Of a DNA stretch of 64,000 nt, positions 22,810 to 36,600 are shown in pieces. Numbering within the stretch: position 1 is the first letter of the stretch; each line of letters begins with the position of its first letter. The position numbers and the translations under genes were made by a program. Source of the stretch: Acanthaster planci (taxonomy: Eukaryota > Echinodermata > Asteroidea > Valvatida > Acanthasteridae); assembly GCF_001949145.1 (NCBI RefSeq), contig NW_019091496.1, positions 78,339 through 142,338 on the forward strand, in the 5' to 3' direction. Below the pieces are notes generated by a model. It worked only from the letters and a program-made list of their open reading frames with translations. It did not search any database and was not told the origin of the DNA.

Positions 22810-23396
22810 TACTACAGTAACGACAACATTAATTTAATTAACATCGAGAATTTGACCCTAATCCTCCGGGTGTATGTAACATCATGTTGAAATTGGAGGA
22901 TTGGGAACTGTTAGGGTCTCTGGACCAGGTTTCTGGACCTTGCTTTTCAAAATTCTTAACAAATTTGATGACAAGATGTACAAGGGTGCTTCCGTTAATT
23001 GTTGCAATGTAGAAGACTGATAGTTTTTGTGATTTATGCTCTTCATTCCCATCGTGATACTGTGTGATTGGTCTAATTAGAATATTCGAGTCTCCATGCT
23101 CAAGACAACATTTGAAAACTGGTCAATATATTTTCAAAAAGGCCAATATAACGTATGTCTTTTCAAGGGCTCCTCGTCGATAAATTCGCAGTACATGTAC
23201 ATGGTATGTCTAAAATGAAGCACACTGAGGCTGATTATATCGCCATAACAATTGCCAGCATGCACCCAGGACTTTTTTTTGTGTGTGCGTCATTTGTTAA
23301 CTTTGATATCGAAAACGAATTACGACTCGTTCTTATCTTGTTCACGAGTTCACTCCGGAGTAAAATGCCTTTGAATTCAAACTGAAAACAATGGGC

Positions 23397-23627
23397 ATTT
23401 TTTGCCCAACGTCGGGTTCCGGGTGAATCGCTTAATTTTAACTGCTGGGTAAAAAGAGATTTAACGTGGGGTAAAAAAATGGTGGTAAATCAACACTTTC
23501 AACAACCCGGGTAAAATGAGACAAGTTTGCCCATATACTGTATCGGAAAAGAATCAACGCGGTTGGGTAATCTGTTTGCCAAACTAATTAGACGATTCAT
23601 CTGGTACCCAACATTGGGCAAAAAAAT
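23397..23627. repeat. Fold-back element with ~24-bp inverted ends
   Basis: The left arm (ttttttgcccaacgtcgggt) and the right arm (tacccaacattgggcaaaaa) are reverse complements with a few mismatches, about 200 bp apart. The interior carries gggtaaaaa words. No target duplication was found. Likely a degraded MITE. Confidence 0.5.
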
Positions 23628-26600
23628 TTCGTTGTTTACGAGTGAGGCGCACGCTTTGCATGGCGGTTTTGAGACCGTGAACGAACCACGTCTCCACCTC
23701 GGATCAATGCCGCCCTTCAATCTGCTAATTATTTCTGTCACCATGGCACTGTGTCGACGTATCTAGCAAAACTTCAACCTTTGCATGCCAAACGCTTCCA
23801 TCAAGTTGTCCTAGTAACCAACACACTTCATAAGGTAAGGGGAGAATACTGACCAAAATACCGCTGGATATCGGCCAAAGCTACAAACCTCAAAGACAAC
23901 GTTGAATATCAATTAATTAAAATTATTCCTTGACGTGAACTGAACTGGTTCCCGAATTCGTTTTCGGACGACAGACATTTCAAAACATGTTCTGCTGATT
24001 AAGAGGTTCCTACGTGGCTCAAAATTATTTCCTAAACTGTATAAAATAATATTGTTCCATTTAATTTCATTTTGTCTGGATTTGGGTAGAATGTCAAGTT
24101 CTAGCCAGACTGGACGATCAAGATGAGAAAAATTCCCAGGAAAAGGGGGGGGGGTGTAATTAGCATAGCATATAATGAGGGTTGCACACAGTGGTACAAG
24201 AGTCAATTTTGTGTTCCCCGTCATGGATTGACGCGAAAACCGTGCGTGGGTCTTGACTGATTGTGGCTTGTTAGTCTCGGCAACAAAAGCACAAAAGGGT
24301 AAAAAAAAAAAATATCCACACAGTCAAGGGGCAGTAACTCGGCGCTTAGCGTCGATTCAATGCCATCATGGTCGGGAAATCACATTGCCCCACACTGACC
24401 TTACATGCAAGCTACAAATATATTACTTTCCCAACAGTGCAATACTTGAAGCTTCTGTATACGATCTCTGAAGAGAACATAGTTCAGCTGCATGTCAATT
24501 GTATTCTAACAAAACGCATAAAATGTTGTAAAATTCCACAGAAAGCTGGCAGTAGAAAATTAGCTCCAATATACGAGCACCCGCAAAGTGAGTTTAGCGC
24601 GCAGACATTTTGTGACTGCCAGTGAAATTGGTCGGTTTTTAAGCATTCCGATAAGAGACCAACATAAACGGTATGGAGTTATATGAAGCGCATACACTTT
24701 GATAACCGAGCTTAGCAATCACCTCGTCATTTATACAATTTAAACACGATCACAATCTGATGCCAAGAGTAGAACGATGCCAGAAGAGAGTTTCATCGCT
24801 AGGCACCATTTCTGCCGTAAGAAATTAAACTTGTTATGGGGGGATCAACCAATTTTCCTCGTGGATAGCAAACTGAAAATTTAGTATGCATGAGTAAATA
24901 AAATCGAATCCGGTTGACATTCTGAGCCAGCCAAAGGACAGTTATGTCTGTGAGAACGTGTACTGCATTATTAATTCTGTTTGGCCTGAGTCGACCAGGA
25001 TTTTAATCGACTTTAAGGAAACCCGGGGTTTCAGTTACTGGGGTAATTGCTTTTCGTGAAACGAGACACTGCCGAAAAGTACCGATGCGGAATACCCTTG
25101 CTTTTCAACTTGGTGTATTGTACATGAAGTCCATGCATGTCGTTTCTGAGACATGCCTTTTTTTCTCTCGACATTTCCTGGTCAGGAACTTGTTCCACAA
25201 AGTGCCGATGCACAGGTTAATCTTTGTGGGTTTTCAATCAAGTAGATTGTTTTGCCTCAGAAGTCTTGATTATATTAAACGTAGTTTAGCAAATATCAAT
25301 GTTTTATTATTGCAATAAAAAGAAAGAAAAAGCTTGATATATGCGTGTTTCAGAGTAATGCACAACATGAAACTTTATTTTCTTGCGAAGATTTTCTAAT
25401 GACAAAGTTCATTTGTCAAACAAACTTGTAATTCCTGAATGTAACACTGCTTCCTATGCATTGACTGAATGTCGGGTACCATTTTGTTTACGTGTAGGCC
25501 TACATGTATTTTTTTCGTAAAATTGTTTCGTTAATTTCGCGTGTGTTGTTTTTGTTTCTAAATCAATGCAAAATGTAAAAGGGGGCAGAAGAGGAGGACG
25601 TTCAGCCGCCTTCATGAAACAGCTAACAAGCTTAATTGGTGCGTGTTTTCAAGTGACATTTACTCCGACTAGCACTGGACGCCAAATATCTAATGATTTT
25701 TATCTGTGTCCCATTTTTTTAAATTCAAGGAAAAAAAAGCAAGTTGCAAGCTTCGATGTAGTTGATGACAATGCTGTTTCTTGTCAAATTGGCATCTAAA
25801 GCGTCGACGATGTCCTACGTGATCTCACAATGGGATCTTGGATGGTTGTAAAATGATTCTCATTCGACGGCAAAGATCTCATTGAGAGGCGGGAATGATC
25901 AATACACGAGCACTAAATTATTAATCTCTTCGGCCATTTAATCGATCTACTGCCCTTCGCGGAGGCCACGAAAACAGAAATCAAAACACAATTTCAAAAC
26001 CTCTGTAGCTTGAAACGAAGCAAAATGACGAAGCAAACTGTGGTAATGGAGTGCATTTGCATTACACTGTAAGGCTGAAAGGAGCGCTGTAGAATTGAGA
26101 CATTGGAATGGCTTCGGGCAGATGTTGACGCAATGAACATAAATTGTGAAGTGTTGAGCGGATTGGAACGGGCTTAATACATCCTTGGAAAGCAGATGGC
26201 TGTTACTATACCAGGGGCTTAAATCCAGGGGGTGGGGATACATGTACATCTCTCCCCACGCTTGGTTGACTAAAGGAGGACGGGCACTTTGGTTATATTT
26301 TTAGTGGTGAGAAAACAAGCCATTTGGTGCCTATTTTTAGGTTAAATGTATTAACTTGCTATGGGAAAAAAGCACGAATTGTGACAGAATACAGAAAGTT
26401 TAAACGTAGGCCTAATTAACCTCTGTAAGGTTAAGGCCCGAAGGCGCTCAAGTATCACTCTACAAATGCGTTTAGCAATTAGACACAATTTGGCTTTCAC
26501 TATATGTAAACATGTCTAAATGCTAAACGTCAGGTGTCCAATAACTATTAACGTTCACTGGCTAAACACTATCCCTCCAAATTCTAAGCACGTTTTGAAT

Positions 26601-26980
26601 TTAAACAATGCTTACAAACTGTTAAAAAGAAAGTGTTTAGAAAAGCATAGGGCCTAATACAGAAACTGCTGCAAATTGCTTGCTGGCAATGCTGGACACA
26701 GCGACCTAAATTACAAAACAAGTAGCTGGACCTGACGTCTAGATCCTAACAGAATCTTTCTTGTTGCCTTTATTAACATTCTGCCAGGATGGAAACGCCA
26801 GGCCCTCCTTCATCTTGTTTAGAAGAGTGTTTAATGGCTAAACACAGTTGTACACGATGTACATCATGAACAGCGCCCCCTCCCAGTCTTCGTGGTACTG
26901 TGTCAGTACCCCCTTCGCGTTTTGAGTTACCACTGGCGGGCAGTTTTACCGTGACGGTCGTCTCCTAAGCATGATACCGT

Positions 26981-27149
26981 GCACGATATGGGGCCGATGG
27001 GTACCTCCCACAAGTGCAATCCCTATACACATTCTAGACTATTGTAACCCAACACATCCCCCCTAGAAGTCTGTAAAGAATTCCCGAGATTCCGATCAAG
27101 CAATGACCAACACAATTAAAGGCGGGGTTCTCTCCGCGCCATATCTTGC
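26981..27149. mobile_element. Short inverted-repeat element (MITE-like), copy B
   Basis: The second, longer copy of the element at 19784-19936, in the same orientation. Its ends are gcacgatatgggg and gcgccatatcttgc. It contains the segment tctgtaaagaattcccgaga that copy A lacks. Confidence 0.8.
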
Positions 27150-29566
27150 ATCATATGCTAAGTGTAGGGGCCTACACCCCACCACCGTGATCACAAGAAC
27201 TTGAAGCCACAAGGGATTTACGCCACTTCTTGCCTCATTGAGATTTGAACTTAAAAAAGCGACTATTTTTTGCGCTCGAGGAACACTCCCGTCGATCGCC
27301 CGTCGAAGAGACTAAAATCGTCAATCTGGTAGCACTTATGCAACACATATTTCCATGCTTTTTTATCATCCATTTCCACCGTTCTGGTGGTGCATTCGCA
27401 TCACATGTTGCCGTTCTTTTCGGAAACTGCACCCCTTGCATTCCCTGAACACCTTTTAACAACGATATTGCCAAGGGAACCTTGACAGCACTGGGACGAT
27501 GAGGCAGAACACGAACCATAACAGGCTGGATACATCCAGTAATGCATATCATTAAGGATTCAGAATAGTGCATGAACTCGGCAAGTTGCACCCATTATCT
27601 TGCTTCAATAGGTTTAGACTTTTGCCCAGATGTAATTGCGTTACGCACGCTTTCACGAACAATGGACACCATAAATCCTCCGGAGAGAAATACCCTACTG
27701 TCACGAAGTGCAATCTCAATCTTCACGAGCGTCATAAAATTGCGGCTTCGGTGAAGTAATCACGCGGCTGAAAACAAGAGGGTATTGAAAGGTTCACCGA
27801 TGGAGAAAAGCACGACCTGTGTTTGTGAATACTTCTGCTATGGTGCTCTGAGTTTCTTAACGACACAAAGCCACGGATTTTGCAGGTCCAATGACTTTAA
27901 TTATGGGGAGATCGAGACCCACTCTTATTCTGTTGCACAAATGAAGCCCTGGGAAGCTTCTTATGGAATCACATGATCTAAATGGTACCTGGTTGCAATT
28001 TTGTGGATTACCACTGTGGTGGTAGGTCGTGCGTCACGCAGGAGGGACGCATCATCTTGAAGAGGCGTTGTCACGTTGGTTTCTGTGTTTTACTCCCCAT
28101 GGTTTCTGGAGACTGTTTGGTAGCGTTGTAGCAAATAACCAGTACTGGAGATAATGATGCAACGAAACACGATGTCTGCTAATCTGACAAGCCCCAAAAT
28201 CCAGTCGGATCAAATGGCAAAGTATGTAAAACAGTTATAAACCGCGTAGACACCCATGAAAGAAAAAGCCTCTCCCTGCCGAGAAATATTCTGTGTACAA
28301 CAATTCGACCCGTGGACAACTTGATTGGAGAAGACGGTGTACGACTTGGATCATAAAACCAAAAAAACATTTCCAACACTGCATGGAGAAACTCGTGCAA
28401 CTCACATTTTAATCACAACATTTTACCTTTTTTTCCTGTATGGCGGGCGTGCGTGCATGCAATCGCCTATGAAAATTAATCACGTAGATCCATTACACCG
28501 TCCGTATATTTATACCTCCGTATCCTCAAACAACGTGGTGGAGGAAAAGTACGCGGCTCAGAAAACTAGTTGACAATATCAACATAGTGTTCTCGTGTTA
28601 TTATTTATAAGCTAACGTACGAATACGTTTTGTTGTGAAATCTACACCTCTAACCTGTCAAATGAAATCACACGTATAACATGCATCCGTTAACAAGCAA
28701 TTTTCCTCAACCTACAAGTACATACATACCTCATAAACGTAGGAATGTCTAATGATTACCACTCACGTCTGGTTCAAGGATTCGGTTGAACAGGCTGCAG
28801 TCTATATTTATGGAAAGGAAGCGTACATGTAGGCCCCCTATGCAAAGCGCACCTACTTAAGTTCAGAACGTGAAAAGGGGAAATTCCTTTGATAAGATCA
28901 AGGTGGTGTTACCCGCAGCTCTGGAATGTAGACGACTGTTCCTCTTACATTTCTCAACCATCTTTCGTTTTGAGACTAAGCATTTCTCGTCCCAGTTCTT
29001 AAAATCGTCTGTGTGTATGAAAAATCACAAAAAAAGACAGTTTCGTACAAAGGCTAATTTTACTTGACAGTACAGTGCTCTGCTCTGCTATGTTCCTAAC
29101 ATGGCAATAAATCAGGGAAAAGCTGGCATTTTATTCTCAGTAGCAAATGTAAGCCTTAAACAGCAACATTGTATTAGGGTTCTTTTTAACAAAACTGCAC
29201 TCACTGCTGAAATGTGGGTCGTTTCACCTAATGTTTATAAATTGTTTGCCAATTATGAGTCCCATATATAAATGTAAAACACTTATTTAAAATCTGATTC
29301 TCACAATCAAAATATACAATCAGACCATTTATATTTAGAGATTACTCGATAAACTTGACTTACTGTCGTAAATGGGAGAGTTTTCTCAATCAAGATATAC
29401 ATAAGAATATTTACATATTTAGAATATTACATGTATTCATGATCTGTAACAATGATATGATTTCCTTTACCTCTTATATGTGCTATAATTTGACATTATA
29501 TAGCTATATCTTTGTACATAATAAAGATAATTTTCTAATCTTTTCCAAGTGACATGATGGTGGTAA

Positions 29567-29572
29567 TTTATT
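29567..29572 (-). promoter_or_regulatory. Candidate polyadenylation signal of the GABA-B-like gene
   Basis: AATAAA on the minus strand, about 430 bases past the stop codon. It is the nearest clear hexamer, but the surroundings are AT-rich, so chance occurrence is likely enough to keep confidence low. Confidence 0.3.
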
Positions 29573-30004
29573 ATCATCTAACATATTTAGAATTTAGGCT
29601 GATCAGCATATTTTTCTGAATCAGTAGAATTTAGCAGATTAGTAAATCAACCGTTTTCAGTGTGAATATAGCATTATTTCACAGATGGGTGCAAAAGTTA
29701 AATCAAAATATGTCATTATAACTATCTTAAACTGACGAGAATCGACACCTGTGATACCAAATATGACCCTAAAACCAACAGAAGCAATAGTGCCAGGTGT
29801 AATACAATATTGTAAATATGTGCAATGAGTTTTTGACACAATACACTTATCATCACATCTACATGGCAAGATGCATATTTTCTCAAGCCTCTTCGATAGT
29901 AATACATGTTAACACAGTGTGTTACAAACTAACCGTCATCTCTTCACACAGACTAAGATAACTTATCAACATTCACTTCATATTGATGACGACAGGTTAT
30001 CACC

Positions 30005-30655
30005 TTACATCATTGTGCTTTCTATGTCCTCCCCATCATGCTCACCGGGTATCCAATCGCTGGTCGCATTTTGACCTTTCATGCCGATTGGTGGCGCCCT
30101 CGGCGATTCGCAGACGCCCTGGGTCTCTTTTCCCGGTCGATCGTCTGCATCGCTGTCCTTGTCATCATCGGCTGATGGGGTGGAGCCAGCCTTGCCTTTG
30201 GTGGCGGTAAACGCAGATCTGGAGGCCTTCTCAGCCACTGCGGTGGAGTAATTGGGCGGGTCGTGGTAGGCCTCCACAGCCACCGTGATGTCGGACGCAT
30301 CACGGCTATCACTTTCTGGGGGTGCGGAGTGGGCCACGCCATTGCCCAGCGATGCCGCCTCGCCAGCCGTTGCTGCCGCTGCGCCCAGGGTTATAACGGG
30401 TGAGGCCTCGTCCAGGTGCCAGTCTGACACCTGCAGGCCCTTGTTGTCATAGGAAAGGGCCCGGATCTCACCACTGTCATCCTCTTCGCCGCGGGTCGAG
30501 GCCAGGATTTCAGCCACCTCGCTGCTCAGGTGGCCACAGTTGCAACCGAAGAAGTGACCGAAGCACCAGAGGCCGCAGCCCCGTTTGATGCCCTGGCGAC
30601 CGTAGCTGGTGCGGATGTTGATTTCTTTCTTCACTAGTTCAATCTTTCGATCCAC
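30005..30655 (-). CDS. GABA-B-like receptor exon 18 (Cys-cluster tail and stop)
   Basis: Acceptor tttttcag|gtg in phase 0; 216 codons and TGA, residues 832-1047. After a basic/coiled-coil-like start (VDRKIELVKKEI) comes a Cys/aromatic cluster, CGLWCFGHFFGCNC (Cys 858, 862, 869, 871), then a long Ala/Ser/Asp-rich disordered tail ending ESTMM. I know of no such Cys cluster in vertebrate GABA-B tails. It could be palmitoylated and/or metal-binding. Confidence 0.9.
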   Translation of the reverse strand: MDRKIELVKKEINIRTSYGRQGIKRGCGLWCFGHFFGCNCGHLSSEVAEILASTRGEEDDSGEIRALSYDNKGLQVSDWHLDEASPVITLGAAAATAGEAASLGNGVAHSAPPESDSRDASDITVAVEAYHDPPNYSTAVAEKASRSAFTATKGKAGSTPSADDDKDSDADDRPGKETQGVCESPRAPPIGMKGQNATSDWIPGEHDGEDIESTMM

Positions 30656-33600
30656 CTGAAAAATAGGAGGGTCAGGAAATCAGGCAAGGTGCACCAAAAC
30701 ACTCAGACACGAAGACCAGCATCAGTTCGTATGTATATCACCGAGCTTCGATTATCAAAATCCTGATTTGTTTTGTTTACAACCCTGTTACATCATATTT
30801 TCAGTTCAGTAACAAGATTTGCTCAACTCAACTAGAGATTGGCAGCCTACCTCGTCAATCTTGTGGCGTAGTTTAGTCTCTTCATCGACCTCCTCTTCGT
30901 AGATCTCATCGTCCGTGCGGTAGTCCGGGTCTGTTTTCTCACCGAGTGTGCTACGCAAGGCAACCAGCTAAAGCACGGGGATTATTGAGACCGGCAAGAT
31001 GACAAACAAGCTAAGGTTTCACCATAAAGCTGACAAGAATAACTATAAATCCTGATCTAATCATCAGAGGTGTCCAAAGATGGAAACCCGAAGAACATTT
31101 GTTGGGGACGACTTTATTTTAATACCTTCTTCTCCAAAGCATGTTATGTAAAACTAAAAAGCCATCAAAACTAGCCTCATGCCTAAGAAATTCCAGAAAA
31201 CTTCGTAATAAATACCTCCATTTTGCCCCCACCCCTAAAAAATTGACCCCCCCAAAAAATTTAGGTTCTGGATCCACTGCCCGCCGCTCTCGATCTCAAT
31301 TATAAGACATGTCACAAGGCAGTCATATTTGTAAAACATTATTTTATTATCATTTGCCATTACTTGGGTCAATTGTGGCCCGTGCTTATGCCTTATTTTT
31401 AGAACACTGGTTGACGGTGAAATATCGACAGAATACAAAAATTTGCAGGCAAGCAGTTTGTTGTTCACCTTTGGCACGAAAATTACCAGCACGGTCAGCG
31501 TGACGGCAGTCCAGGTCAGCGCTCCAATGACCGCGTAGGAGATCTGCGGAGTGTTACTGAGGATGAAGGAGAGAGGTGCGCTGACCACGCTGAGCGTCAC
31601 CACGCAGTAGATGGCAATGCCAGTCCAGAAGGTGTCATTCAGGGAGAGGATTTTTAATTCACGCGTCTCATAGGCCAGGAAAGCACCTGATGGTGAACCG
31701 AAAACAAGCCATCAGATGTCAGACTATAAAAAAATTCCTGATTTTAATAGGTTCAGTCCTGAATTTGGCCCAATTGTTGAATGTCTGAACTAGTAAGCAG
31801 GAGGTCATGGGTCCGAGTCCCAGCCTAAAACAATTTGCACTCTAAAGACGTCAGGTAGATACCAAAGCGAAGCAAATTTGACGTTTCGAAACAACTGCAG
31901 GAGAGTTCGCTTGAGTTGAAATGCATTCAACTTTTGCAAATTCGCACTACACGTATTTGATTGCTTTGGCAATTTATCGAATCACGCCGATAACTTATAA
32001 AGTTGTATTTTGCACATCTGCATATGCAATGATGTCATACATACAAATGCAAAGGACACCTCACCAAGCAAGAGGGCTAGGCCGTGAAACACAAACAGGC
32101 CTACAATGAAGTACACGGCATCGCCCTTGCTGCAGAACTCAACAAGGTCGTTGTATAAGGTGTTCTCGTCTTCATTCAACTGAAAGGACAAGAACATTTT
32201 GAAAATGCGTATTAAAGGTTCCTGGGACAGAAATGTTGATAAAAGAGCATATTTCAGGAATATGCAACAGTTAGAAATGAGTTGAGGTTTGAGACTTTGG
32301 ACACGGATGAAGCCACTGGATGTTGGTCTCCTATAGGGGTGTGTTATTTCCATCCATGACCAATCGACAAGCGAAAGCAGTTTATTCACAGGATTGTGTA
32401 CAGTCATAACCAGTGTGATAAATTGACAGCCCAGCCAAGATCGATCAGGACAACCAAATCAGTTGTCGATATATTGGGTACCAGGCAAAATCGAGACCGC
32501 TGGCAGGTAGAAGTCATTGTCTCACCCTATTTTCCACGATCTCCGTGGTGGACTCCATAGGGAAAGCGACGATCCATACAATCAGAGTGGCAATGTCAAC
32601 CACGAAGAAGATCAGCATGGTGCGGGCCATGTGACCACCGTGAGGATCCTATGGAGAAAAGGTCCAAGTTGAGGACTTTCCAGTTTCTTTGACAATAGTG
32701 TAATTCGACTACCAGAATTAGAAGCCATAACTGCAGTGGCACAATGCTCATGGATAGGTGGTACGCATGCGTTACATGCCTCTTCGACCAACAGGGTGTC
32801 GTGTTAAATGCATGCGCACATCAAGCTGAAGGATGTGCCTGTGAGTACGGTGCCACCGCAGTTAGGGCATCTGATCGGATTAATCTATACAGTACATCAT
32901 CCATCTATACAAACATATCCATTTCCAATGTGCAGTACAGCTTTTGCTTGAATATCTAAATCCTTCACTTTGATTGACGATATGTTCATCTTCTGAACAA
33001 ATTTTCTGTTTTACTGAGCACTGAGTGCATCGACAAAATATTTCCCACGTTTTGATGTAATCCTTCCGTTGCTTCATTTTAACAGTTTAAGTTACAGTTA
33101 ACTTGTTGTGTTCTGTGCAAACATTTCACTGGCATATCATCACTGAGCTTGTAAACCACACTTGAAAAGTTGAATGTTGTAGTACCTACCGGCTTCCACA
33201 GGTTAGCCTTCGTCACCAGCAGTTTGTGCGCCCGATATATCTTCGCGAATAGAACCCCGTATGCACAGGCGAATCCAATGGTTAATGTTGAAGAACTCAG
33301 CTATGAAATTTGTACAACCACAAATAAATGGTTTAAAGTGGAAAAATGACATCAAGAAAAGGAAAATTTAATACATTTTGATAGCATGTAAGTGAAATGT
33401 GTTTGATTTTCAATTTAATAACTACATGCAACCAGAATGATTTAATAAGGGGTAACTACGATATTGGATTAAACTTAAATCAGTGAGTTCAAAGAACTGA
33501 TAAAATGCACAAAAGCATACAAATGTAATAGTAAGGAGTGGTTCATTTACGTGTGATGAATAACTCTAACCAAACAGGCAGGAAATTGTGATGCATTTGT

Positions 33601-36600
33601 AAAACATTTAAGAGAATAAGCATAAGAAGATTGCATCCGATAAAGAAATACCAGAATTACTCTTGTTTTCAAATGGACAGATTCATACATAAGGAATGAC
33701 ATAATATAAAGTGTACTTTGAAAATGTGTGTTATAAATGTGTAAAAATTAATGTATATACGATGTAAAACAGAAGGAAGGCTAGATGAAGACCTTGCACA
33801 TGATGGTAAAGTTTTCCTCTCCAACCAGACTGCTATCCAACCCAAGAAGGACCACAGAGCCATAGAGGAGAATGCAGCCGAACAACATGACTCCTAGATA
33901 GCCAGGCATGGTCCTTCCAAACACCCTGCAGCAGAACAAGAAACAAACGACAATTAAGTCCGTACATATCAATTGATACCTCCGGGTTTGAGAATGTTTA
34001 CTATTATGAACTAGGAATGCAAGATGGGCACTATGCTCAGTTAACGTGAAAAAAATTAACCCCTCCAACTTCTGGAGGACTTACATTCTTGATGAACATT
34101 CCTTAATAGCTTTGATCAATCCCTCGGATCGTGGACAGCAGTTTATTTTGGTCTTAGATTCTCCACAACGTCCCCTCATTTTCATAGAGGGTGTCCTCAG
34201 ACAAGAACTTCACTTTTAAACTTTCACCACACCAGAGATAAAAACCGGTAAGTGCAATACATGTATATGTGTAACTAAAATATGCCAAATTCACCCAATA
34301 CGTACGATCTCTGCCTGTAAACTGCCATGAAGAGAGCAAGCACTAGAACCAGCGTGACTCCGACACTGGAGAAGCCGGCGGCCACATAGACATAGGTGTG
34401 CGGAACATACAAGGTGATATTTGTCTCAGTGGTCTCGTCTTTAGGGGCTTCTCCACCTAAGAAAAAGTAAAGTCAAACCGAGTCCCAACGACATTTTCAA
34501 TACGAACAAAATGCAGAATTGAAATACTAATGACCCGTTTAGTGCCATCAGTAGTGAACGTGACTTCTATATGGATAAGGTACCATAACACGAGGATTTT
34601 GGAAAATATGCTTGCTTCAGAGAACATGCAAGAACGACTTACCTTGCCATTCGATACCTTCGAGGATAAGCTCCTCCTCCTGAGGCGAGTAGCGGCCGAT
34701 CGGTTTCTCGGTGCCGTCTGAGCGATTGAATGCATAAATACAAGATAATCAGTGATTGATTCAAAAGTAACAAGCTTGACTACATACTAAAGTTTATGCA
34801 TTTGGTAATTGCATGATGAACACGGTTTAAAAGTGAAAAAGTTCCATGTGTGGTCAAATCTTAGCTTACCTTTCATCTGTCTGACTTCAATCAATCCTTC
34901 TCGATTGCCATCTCTGGTAAAGCTGACTGTTCCCTGCAAATGTGCAAAACACTGTTGTTTCCATTACATTCATATTCTTATAAACTTCAAAATGAAATCC
35001 GCACTGGCGTCAGGCTTTTAACATGAACCTTAGACAATCCGCCATTAGTTTGCATAAGAGCTTGTTTGAGACGGCTGTATGGTTTGTCTATGCGGCTTTC
35101 CAGCGTGCACACTAATGATAGAAACTAAATTGGCCAGAGAATGCTAGATTCAAACACCGCCTGACATACGTAAAGATTGTGGACTGCCAAGCATTGTGGC
35201 AGTTGGACATTGAGGTCAGAAGAAATCTTCAATAAACTTTTTCCGAATTTCAGGACGTGTCATCAGGAGCAATGTCGTCTTGAACAAAACACCAGTGAGA
35301 ATGACGGGATCGAGCCAATCTCTTTTGAACGAAGGAGACAAAATCCTTCATTCTATCCATGTCATTCTTACGCTAGTCAACTGAATTGCAATCGAACATG
35401 AACACTGATGTTGTATTAATACCTCAAGTAAAAATGCATTAAACTAAAAACAATTCAAGTACTCAACACTTTGTAAATCTTATAGTTTCACAAAGTGTCA
35501 AGAGCGAAAAGAATGTTTTGAGATTAGGATAAGATTTATACTGATATAATAGCGATACTCACCGATACTCCTTCAAATTGCAAGTTGTACAGAGTATCCA
35601 TGAAAACTTCCCGCATCTTCTTATTTTCGTAGTGGAAATCCTTCAGCCCGTTTGTAAAGTTGCCTGGAGGATAGACACCGGTAGCATTTAGGTTTTATAC
35701 AATACACTTGTTAGCATGACGTCGTGAAGACGAACCCTTACTTCTATTTAAAAAGTAAACTTTTAAAGCTGCGAATATTGAAAGCAGAAATATACATGAA
35801 GTATATATACTTGTTGCTCATCTGCACACACAATAAACAACTCTGTATAAACAGACGTCTAACAAGCAAGACCCTGAAAGCAGAAAATATGCCCAAAGTG
35901 AAGACATTATTTTGATGGCCAGAGAAGATTGATCAAACTGAAAATATTGGCACTATTTACGGTCAGTGGCATAGCCGGGGGGATGTGCCCCCCCCAAAAA
36001 AATCCCTGTTTGCAGGGGGCGTTTACCCCAGAAAATGAAGAACATAACACGAAAAACACAAAAAAAGAAAAGGAAGGGAAAAGAAAACGGCCATTTCTGA
36101 GAATTTGCCTAGGAGCTTCGACCCCTGTTTTTGGTTCGTTGTTCTACGACTGCTGTCTGCATGTCCTTGGGAAAATCTACGCTCCTGACCATGGAACTGA
36201 CGAAATGGTGGGCAGGAGCTACATAAACCTACAAGCACATTGCTACAAATTTTGTCAAAAGAAGCATTAAAGGGTAACAAAAAGGCCAACAACAGAAATG
36301 AATGGATGGATTACTCAAGCTTTTGTTCAGTGTGAGCGCGATAGTCCAGGTGGCGTCATACGCATAGGAAGCCGCCGCCTTGTTAGCGTCGAACGAGGTG
36401 GAGTTTTCATGGGCCGCAAAGAGCTCGTCCACAATAGCCTCGTATTCTCTCGCAGTCTGGACAAGACGAAAATGGCAATTTGACGAATTATTCAATAGGT
36501 GAACAAAATATGTGACTTGCTTGGCAACTACAAGATTTGTTAAAGCCCTGGTTAACAACAGAAGCCTGCCTCAAAAAAAAAAATTTATGAGTATAAAAAA

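Larger units (their letters stand above)
22810..30004. other. Non-coding stretch between the 438-aa gene and the GABA-B-like receptor
   Basis: No supported gene. It should hold the 3' UTRs of both neighbours, which converge. It contains a fold-back element at 23.4-23.6 kb and an inverted-repeat element at 27.0 kb. The last kilobase is very AT-rich, as expected of a 3' UTR or downstream flank. Confidence 0.45.

Noticed and set aside
30079-30588. Open frames antisense to and out of phase with the last receptor exon
   Set aside because: Pro/Arg/His-rich shadows of a GC-rich exon whose correct frame is fixed by splicing and family tail position.
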